Origin: Collodictyon triciliatum | Taxonomy: Eukaryota > CRuMs | Direction: 5' to 3' | Assembly: GCA_043381765.1 (NCBI GenBank) | Contig: JBHJMP010001180.1 | Location: 1 to 21,655 of the forward strand | DNA length: 21,655 nucleotides | Notes under the pieces: model-generated | Seen by the model: the letters and a program-made list of their open reading frames with translations, nothing else | Database searches by the model: none | What the model was told of the DNA's origin: nothing | Program-made: the position numbers and the translations under genes | Shown here: positions 10,101 through 21,655 of the stretch, in pieces | Numbering within the stretch: the first letter of the stretch is position 1 | How the letters are laid out: each line of letters opens with the position of its first letter

Positions 10101-10742
10101 AATTCACAACCATGTTTTGTTTTGTTTTGTTTTGTTTTGTTTTGTTTTGTTTTGTTTTGTTTTGTTTTGTTTTGTTTTGTTTTGTTTTGTTTTGTTTTGT
10201 TTTGTTTTGTTTTGTTTTGTTTTGTTGATTCGGTCTATCGCTTCATCCTGATGAAGGAAATGGACTAACCTATCCTTTTGCGCTACCAGAGAGCGGCCAG
10301 CCAAGCAACCCAAGCAAGCCCAAACCCAAGCCCAAATCGCTTCCAGCCCGGGCAACGTGGTGGATATGGAGGACGGGGAGGCCACCCCAATCAAGGATTT
10401 TCTCACCAACAATTCCAGCAACATCAGCATCAGCACCAACAACAGCATAACCAGTACCAGCCGCCAAATCAATGGGGACAGCACGGACAACAGGCACAAG
10501 CCTACGGACAGGATTACCAGAATGCATATGCTACCTTCCAATACGGCAATTATGGAGCATACGCACACAACACCACGCAGTACCCTGGCTATCGCTGGGA
10601 CGGACAGGCCTGGGTGTACGACCCAACCACAGACCCGAACTATAGTGCGGCCGCCGACAAAGACAGCACGGGCGGGAATGCGGCCGCTAATCCCCCGAAG
10701 CCTGATGAGGTCAATCCTCCACTGCCCCCTGGAAGCCCTTAG
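7187..10742 (+). CDS. RNA-binding protein: SF1-like KH, GYF_2 and three tandem KH domains, 9 exons
   Basis: Exons: 7187-7285, 7376-7484, 7769-7885, 8141-8229, 8356-8479, 8705-9177, 9340-9630, 9718-10005 and 10290-10742; 680 residues. An in-frame TAA at 7160-7162 supports the ATG at 7187. Layout by residue: basic PKKRR (possible nuclear signal) near 11; SF1/branch-point-binding-like KH about 90-178 (IPFRTYPEVDFL, then CQIILKGRG, then IIINGPDYSTVGDAKSDLL); GYF_2 about 198-250 (WYYV, QVGPMTLSKM, YVWNDSMDGW); KH2 about 266-336 with GKGG; KH3 about 366-434 with GKAG; KH4 about 461-530 with GKGG; then a Gly/Gln/His/Asn-rich tail with a YRWDGQAWVYDP motif. KH domains bind single-stranded RNA or DNA; GYF domains bind proline-rich peptides. 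A nuclear role in splicing or mRNA regulation, in FUBP/KSRP or SF1 style, is inferred. Exon 4 uses a GTGAAG donor. Exons 1-3 rest on splice signals and phase more than on homology. Confidence 0.85.
10114..10226. repeat. (TTTTG)n microsatellite, about 22 units, in intron 8 of the KH-GYF gene
   Basis: A near-perfect pentanucleotide array lies inside the intron 10006-10289. The flanking exons remain in phase, so it does not disturb the protein. Confidence 0.97.
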
Positions 10743-11354
10743 GCCACGCTGGTGACAACGAATCTGAGACTCATGACGTCTGTCCGAGGTTATGCTTTTC
10801 CCATATTTTTGTTGTTCGATTGGCAGAATGAAAACAAATACCTGCTCGCTCACCACCGAATCAAAAAACCTTATCATTTCGCTTCTTTTCTTCTATCTCC
10901 TTCCGCCATTTTCTCATCTGGCATTGAAGGGGAATAACCTGCACTCAACTCATATCCTTTTTGATGTCTGTCTGGCTGCAGCTTTTCCTCTCTTTTCCTT
11001 TTCTCGCACGACAAAGGCAGCCTAAATATCACCTATGATTCATACAGCAACCGAAGCACTAATCTGAAAGAAGATTTCTAAATTTCCCACTCGTGAGACT
11101 CTTTTTTTTTTTTTCCCCGCCTCCCCTATTCTTTTTCTTTAAAGCCTCTCTTTCTGATGCGTTTTCTCCTTTCGCACTAATGAAGACAAAGAGCCCAGTC
11201 CATCTCTCCACACGATAAGCCTCGGCTGTTGTAGTCTCTCAACCTCCCTTTGGCGCACAGCCACTCTGTTCTCTTTCGCCTCCACTTCATCACCGAACCC
11301 TGTTGTTTCCCTTCTGCCACAAACTCATCAGCCCCTGCAGCAAGGAAGACGACG
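10743..11354. other. Intergenic region between the KH-GYF and phosphatase genes
   Basis: It starts with the presumed 3' UTR of the KH-GYF gene; I find no AATAAA there. From about 11100 there is a long pyrimidine-rich stretch (T run at 11101-11114, then C/T-rich), which could be the promoter or leader of the downstream gene. No RNA gene was recognised. Confidence 0.55.
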
Positions 11355-11667
11355 ATGGATGATAAACGAAACGAACAAAAGCAACTATCTTTGGAAGAGG
11401 GAGAGGCTGCCTTGTCTCTCCTGCGAGCACTGTTCCCAAACGCACCCACGAAACGCGTTCGGTTCGTTCTCGCGGGTCTTCTCAATTCCCAGGCGCACTC
11501 TGCACAGAAACAAAGCACAGAGTCGGGGGAATGCGCGATTCACACACTCTGCGCATATCTTTCGTACTCCACTCGCTCTCGCTCAGCACTTAGATTGCAG
11601 TCATGTCCCGCTGAGAACAAACATGACCTAACTGCTCAACTGTTGAAACATAGTCTTGGTGAGTCGA

Positions 11668-16363
<4,696 letters not shown>

Positions 16364-16789
16364 AATGAGGCGCAGCTTGGAAGCTGAAATCTTTATGATA
16401 AAAGAAAACAAAGACAATACGAGGACCAAGAAAATTTATTTATTTATTTATTTTATTCCTTTTCAAAAAAGAGCTGTTAAAAACGAAAAATATCTATTTT
16501 TGCGTTGTTGGTACAATTAATTATTTATCATGGTGATATAAAATTCTATTTTTTTTTATCCTAACACTTTAAGAAAAAAAAAAGGAAGAAATAGTGAGAA
16601 ATGAGTATCCATTCTTTTAGTGCGTACGATGCATATACACACAACTAATAATACCTGAATATCACCAATCTCTGACATTTGAATGCCTCGGTGGTGTATG
16701 ACTGCGCGATCATCAGCATGATTCCACAGCGTTACATTCGATATACTTGGACAGATGAACCGTGATTAAAATATTATCAACATCCACGC
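16364..16789. other. Convergent intergenic spacer between phosphatase and ankyrin genes
   Basis: Both flanking genes end here. It contains a (TTTA)n stretch at 16435-16454 and A/T-rich sequence, and presumably both 3' UTRs. I see no canonical AATAAA at a convincing distance on the plus strand; on the minus strand, AATAAA-like sequence is provided by the TTTATT run. No gene was recognised. Confidence 0.6.
16435..16454. repeat. Short (TTTA)n run
   Basis: Four to five TTTA units lie about 70 bases past the phosphatase stop codon. On the opposite strand this reads AATAAATAAA, which could also act as a poly(A) signal for the minus-strand gene, about 335 bases beyond its stop. Confidence 0.85.
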
Positions 16790-19700
16790 TTATCCGGCAC
16801 CATCTATGCGTCTTGGCGGGGAGGTGAACGACACATTCGCGAGTGAAGCTGTTTGGGGAGAGGATGGCGGTCTCGGCTTAAAGCGAGGTGTTCCTGTCGG
16901 GGATGTGCGCTCAAGCGACGCTTTTTGCCTCGGTGGTGCAGGCCCGGATGGGGGTTCAGTTGGTTGTTCACCCTTCAAGAAGCCGCGGGTGTTGGCCGCG
17001 CCGGAATAATCTGCTGCTCGGGGCGTCCCTCGAGCGTGCCTTCTCGATGAGTCAATAGCCGGAAGACCAATCGACGCTACCTAATGAATAATAGGAGAAA
17101 AAGAAAAAAACCAAAAGATTCAGGACTCAAGAGAGTTCCCATCAAGTAAAGCCCAGGAAGGAAACATGGCGAGTGGGCGTCCAAGGGAGATGAGGTTTGA
17201 AGAGGCTACCTTAGGTTCTGGTAATGTGGGCAGTTGGTGGACAGGTTTCAGCTTGACGATGCCTGCTGTCATCGTTGACGAATTGGGGTCCGGGTCTGAG
17301 TATGGGATGGCCAAAGACCCTTGAACGCCCTTCTGTCGGGGTGATAATCCCAACAGAACGACAGATGTATTTGTGCCAGAGTCTGTTTTGATACGCAACT
17401 TGCCTGGGGCATTGCTGACCTGCTGGAGAGTACCAAAGTCTGAGGCGGTGCCGGATACTTCCCGCCGTTCTCGAAAAGTCAGAGCACCACTTCCTTGCGT
17501 ACTGGCTGAACTTCTGACGCTCGACAAATCCAAGGGTGGCAAGGCGCTCTCAAGAAGTCGCTGTGTCAAGTCAGGCCAGTGTCCATTCTCCATCGTCTCT
17601 ACCTGGGACTGGTATCCTTCGAAGGCCCTTCTACGCAGCAGAGCAGACTGTTGTGGCTGGTGAATGATGGACACGTGCGAAGGGGTTTTCTCGGGTAGTC
17701 GGTGAAGTGGGGGAGGGAGCGAGAGTGGAGGCTCTTTTGTGCTGGAGGGGCGACTCAATCCCTCGGTTTCTTCTGCGTCCTCAGGGTTCTCAAGTTTATC
17801 ATCCATATCCTCGGGGTTGCTGTTTTTATGTACACCAGGTGCGTCAAGAGGATGAGGCGGCTTGGGAGCAGAGGAAACTCGCTCAAGGTCAAGAAGTTGT
17901 AGTAAGAAATCCTGCTGGGTTTGCTCGGTAAGTGAGTCGTCACACAGAAAATTGTCCCTGAAGCCGTCACCAAAATCGCAGCCGCGTAGGTTTTGGTGAT
18001 TGTTTTTGTCTGATTCTGCGGGTATGATTAATGAATTTATTTTTCAAAGCAACATCAACCTTGAGGTATTCCCTGGCGATATCTGATGCTATAGAATATG
18101 TCTACTGAAATAAGAAAAACGTAAAAACAGATATACATCCAAAAATAAAAATAAAAAAATAGACGCGACACGTACTCGCTGACAGCATCTGTACTGTGTT
18201 TTGGTGGGCCCCAAGGACGCCGGTTTGCTGGTCCATCTGTGGTGAGGATTTCTGTGCAATGGAATCTGGAGAATGTAACGGATTCGCAGGTCTCCCCTTT
18301 TTCTTTGATTCTATGGTCTCCATGAGAAGTTTCAAACAACTAAGGTACACACCGTCTTCTGCGATGAATAACGGAGTGTCTCCAGATTTGGTTGGGCGCA
18401 TAGGGTCTGAATTATAATCCAGAAGCATCTTTGTAATGATATGGTCTCCTTTCATGCACGCAAAGTGGATGGCTCTCTCTCCAAGGTTGTTTTCAATGTC
18501 CACACTCGCGCGGGAATTCAGTAGAAAGAGGACCCAATTCGCTTTTCCTTGCGCCGCTGCCATTTGAAGAGCGGTAACGTCACGACCATCAGCAAAATCA
18601 ATATCAAATTGAGGTATATTGACAAGAAACTTTGCTATTTCAAGGCGGTCATATTTTACACACTCTTGTAAGAGTCCTTTTGGGCCTTTGTATTTTGCAA
18701 GAGTGCAATATTCTGCCAGCCTTTCTATAGTTTCCAATCTATTAAACTCGATGAGCTCATGTATGATTGTGTGTTCTTTGTCATTTTGCAAATCCCACTT
18801 GCAGCCAGCGTTGAGTAGGAACACACATAGGTCACCTTTGTCTTTGGTAGTTTTGGTCAGGTCACTCTTCATATCGGCTATCGCATAATGCAGTACGCAT
18901 CTTTTATCCTTGTCTTGCGCGTCTTTGTCTGCACCAGCTTTTATCAGAATATCACATATATCCTTTAATCCCAACCACGCAGCTAGATGTAGCCCTGTTT
19001 TCCCATCTCTGTCAACAACTTGGGTATCAACACCATAGCGTAGCATAACCATAACCATCGACTTCGACTTGCGCGTTATAGCTTCGTGTAGCACTGGATT
19101 CTGTGATGCCAAACAAATAGGGGCGAACGAAAGGCCTTCTTGGAACATAAGCTCCAAACAGTCCTGGTCTTCTGTTTGCAGCGCTAAACAAAAGCATGAA
19201 TGTCCGTCTCTTGTGAAACATCTGCCAGATTTTTCATAATCCAGTAAAAGTCTTAAAATGATGTACCTTTTCTCTAAGACACAGACGTGCATACTGCTGA
19301 GCCCGTAGTTGTTCAGTTTAGTAACATCTGCTCCACATTCCAAGAGAATTTTTGCAAGCTCCTCGTCAGAATTGTAGCAAGCCAGGTGAAGCGGGGTATT
19401 ACCATCAGAGCCTGTTTTGTTAACAAAATTGAACTCTCGGGCCAGTACGCAAGTGGCGGTTATGTACCGGTTTCTGATGGCATAGCGCAGCATACTTTCA
19501 TCACTTTTAGATCTCTTGAATCCAACTATATATTTCTTTTCCACGTGGCCAGTTACCAGACGAAGAATATTTATTCGACTCGGATAATCACCTGCATCTG
19601 ATGCCCTCTTTAATATGTTATCATATTTTGAAGACTGGTCGACCACAGACTTTGGTATATGATGAGTCATACGCACAGCCAGTTGGGGTGCTGTGATTCC

Positions 19701-21550
19701 ATTGGAATCCTCTGCTTCTAATGACGGATTCGCAAGCAATATAATCTCGACACATTTCACACAGCCACAATATATTGCGTCATGGAGGGCTGTTCTATTT
19801 TCCGGTGCTCGTTTGACTTCCATCGATGATGGGTCTTGTTTCAATAGAAATTCTAGTATTTCATGATGGTGGTTGCATATGGAAAGGTGAATGGCACACG
19901 GACCAATCGTACTCGTTTGAATCTTAGGTTGGGAACCATACCTCATGAGTGATTGCACTATATCAAATCTCTTCTGTTTGACAACATCTGATTCAATTTG
20001 GAAAGTTGCATGCTCTTCAAAGTTATTTGGTCCGATGGCTACATGGAGTGCTGTTTTACCCTCTTTGTTTTTTGTGTGCACATTAAATCCACATTCCAAG
20101 ATAATCTGAGCAGACACGACTTCAGCTATTTGGCAGGCATAATGCAGAGGAAAAATTCCCATGGGTGTTGCCATGCGTACAGAAGCTCCGTACTTTATAA
20201 GACAAGATACCATTGCATGAAGCTGATTTTCAATGGCATATAGAAGAGGCGTCACGTTTGTAGATAACGCAATCGCATTTACGTTTGCCTTGAATTTAGC
20301 CAGGTACTCAATCATTTTTGCATATGAAGAGAACTTGTCCGAAGTTTCCCGGTAGCTTGGGGGTGATGAGCTAGGTGTTGGGATGGATGGAGGAGTACTA
20401 GCAGAAATATCAGAATTGTCGGAATATGCACTAGATGAGGAGCTCTGAATAAATGATGAAGCTTGCATATCTTTTCCAATTTGAGAGCCTTTGGAAAGAT
20501 TGGAGACAGTTTGCAGAACTAAAAATAGAGGCGGTATATGAACAACCCCGGCATCGTTTGGGTCGAATCCATCTTCAAGAAGAACAATTAAACACTCGAG
20601 ATTGTTGACCATTATACATTCTTGAATGGGGGTCCATTTTTGGGACGATATATCATCTTTGTTATGACTTTCATTCAATAATCTCTTGAGTATCATTCCT
20701 TTCCCAGCGCGGCACGCTATTATGATGGGCGAATCTCCATTTGTTGTGTTGTAGCATAAAATCGATGGAAATAGAAATATGATGCGGTCAACTACTAGGT
20801 AATATCCTAGATGTACAGCGTGATGAAATCCATTCCAACCATCTCTATCAGTCAGAGCCATATTGATTCCAAAGTCCATAAACCCAAGGGCAATATTTGT
20901 TTTCTTTTGTAAGAGGGCAGATATGAACAGCGTGGTACCAGTCGACGTTAATGCATTTATGTCTGCTCCGTTGTCTAGAAGAAGTTTCATCCCATCTGTA
21001 TTGCTCTTTTCTAAGCATACCTGTTCAAAAACATATGTATTTAATTATACCAGGATTCTGATGAAAATAACTGAAAAATGGAAAATAATGGACACGACAA
21101 CCAAAGGGATTCAACACTTTGCACATAACCACAAAGTATATATGAGATAAACTTGGATGAAAAACATATGTAAGATAAAATAACCTCCATTGGCGTTTTT
21201 CCATTCACCCCAGGCTTGTTGGGGTCTGCTTTAAGATTGAGCAGCACTTCAGTCAAACACTTGGCCTCTGGTCCAAGTGATACAGACCAGTAGAGCAGGG
21301 CGCATCCATGAACCATTTCGTTTGGATAAACTGAGCCTTCTTGCACCATTTTTGCCAAAGTGACGAAGTCAGACTCTCGCAAGTATTTCCATACATCAAT
21401 CTTGGGTGGGACATCCCGCGCAGAGCCAACAGCAGAGGAAGGTGTGCGGGGGTATCCAAGTTTCTGTGCCAACCCAGAGCCACTTGTGTCATTCGTTTCA
21501 GACGGCCTTCGTGAGTCCGTTGGGGGTGATGGCTGTGTGAACTTTCGCAT
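16790..21550 (-). CDS. Large ankyrin-repeat protein, 4-5 exons
   Basis: Exons on the minus strand: 21550-21185, 21020-18176, [18104-18060 optional], 18015-17210 and 17080-16790; about 1435 residues without the optional 45-nt exon. Residues 1-50 are polar and probably disordered. About residues 60-1010 carry many ankyrin repeats, for example MKLLLDNGADINAL, FPLHYACQ, TALHDAIYCGCVKCVEIIL, TPLHLACYNSDEELAKILL, TGLHLAAWLGLKDICDILI, TALQMAAAQGKANWVLFLL and AIHFACMKGDHIITKMLL. A serine-rich linker (around 20385-20460) splits the array. The C-terminal third is Pro/Ser-rich and low in structure. Ankyrin repeats mediate protein binding; no enzyme or membrane segment is seen, so a scaffold role is inferred. 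If the intron at 17081-17209 is kept, the protein instead ends at 17120 with 30 different residues. The donor of exon 2 is GTACGT, phase 1. Repeat identity is certain; the 3' exons rest on phase and splice signals. Confidence 0.85.
18060..18104 (-). other. Possible 45-nt cassette exon of the ankyrin gene
   Basis: The minus-strand segment 18104-18060 is preceded by a good acceptor (tatttcag) and followed by GTTGAT. It is exactly 15 codons, phase 1 at both ends, so the frame holds whether it is used or skipped. Using it would leave a downstream intron of only 44 nt (18059-18016), shorter than any other intron here, so skipping may be the norm. Confidence 0.35.
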
Positions 21551-21655
21551 GCAGGCTGTATACAAGAAATTGTGGTCTCTTTCCTTTCTTTGTTGGTGGT
21601 TTATTAATAATTAAAAAAATACAAAAAACAAAACAAAAAACAAAAAACAAAAAAC
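21551..21655. other. Upstream region of the ankyrin gene with A-rich repeat
   Basis: On the minus strand this is the 5' flank or leader of the ankyrin gene. From 21613 to the end the plus strand is an (AAAAAAC)n-like array. A possible acceptor, TACAG at 21556-21560 on the minus strand, could mean that an upstream non-coding exon lies outside the window. Confidence 0.5.

Noticed and set aside
10104-10877. Minus-strand 257-aa frame opposite the last KH-GYF exon
   Set aside because: It is the antisense of the Gln/Gly-rich exon and of the (TTTTG)n intron repeat; the plus-strand exon is in phase with seven upstream junctions.

Overview
The window is nuclear DNA of an intron-rich, AT-rich eukaryote. 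The coding parts are short exons joined at GT-AG introns (one GC-AG), and exon phases can be followed through whole proteins. The presence of an intraflagellar transport gene (IFT56/TTC26) means the lineage makes a cilium or flagellum at some stage. The style (compact genes, relaxed donors, very long near-perfect microsatellites inside introns) suggests a free-living protist. A rhizarian such as the foraminiferan Reticulomyxa filosa is my best guess from memory of how that genome looks, but nothing in the window proves it.

Layout, left to right: (1) 1-114, 14-bp tandem repeat; (2) 135-2249 (+), uroporphyrinogen decarboxylase, 5 exons; (3) 2250-3145, intergenic, with short direct repeats and a small retroposon-like insertion; (4) 3146-6542 (+), IFT56/TTC26, 12 exons, with a second copy of the same insertion in an intron; (5) 6543-7186, intergenic; (6) 7187-10742 (+), an RNA-binding protein with an SF1-like KH domain, a GYF_2 domain and three further KH domains, 9 exons; (7) 10743-11354, intergenic; (8) 11355-11735 (+), an uncertain ORF overlapping the next gene; (9) 11668-16363 (+), a secreted purple acid phosphatase, 16 exons; (10) 16364-16789, convergent intergenic spacer; (11) 16790-21550 (-), a large ankyrin-repeat protein of 4-5 exons, one of them 2.8 kb; (12) 21613-21655, A-rich repeat.

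The genes do not form one pathway: heme synthesis, ciliary assembly, RNA binding, phosphate-ester hydrolysis and an ankyrin scaffold. They look like ordinary neighbours on a eukaryotic chromosome. All exon coordinates were derived by hand from reading-frame continuity, splice-site dinucleotides and remembered family conservation. The least ordinary items are the two tiny insertions that share a 26-bp A-tailed end and carry different flanking duplications, the KH-GYF-KH fusion, and the GC-AG intron that splits the phosphatase NHE metal-binding motif.
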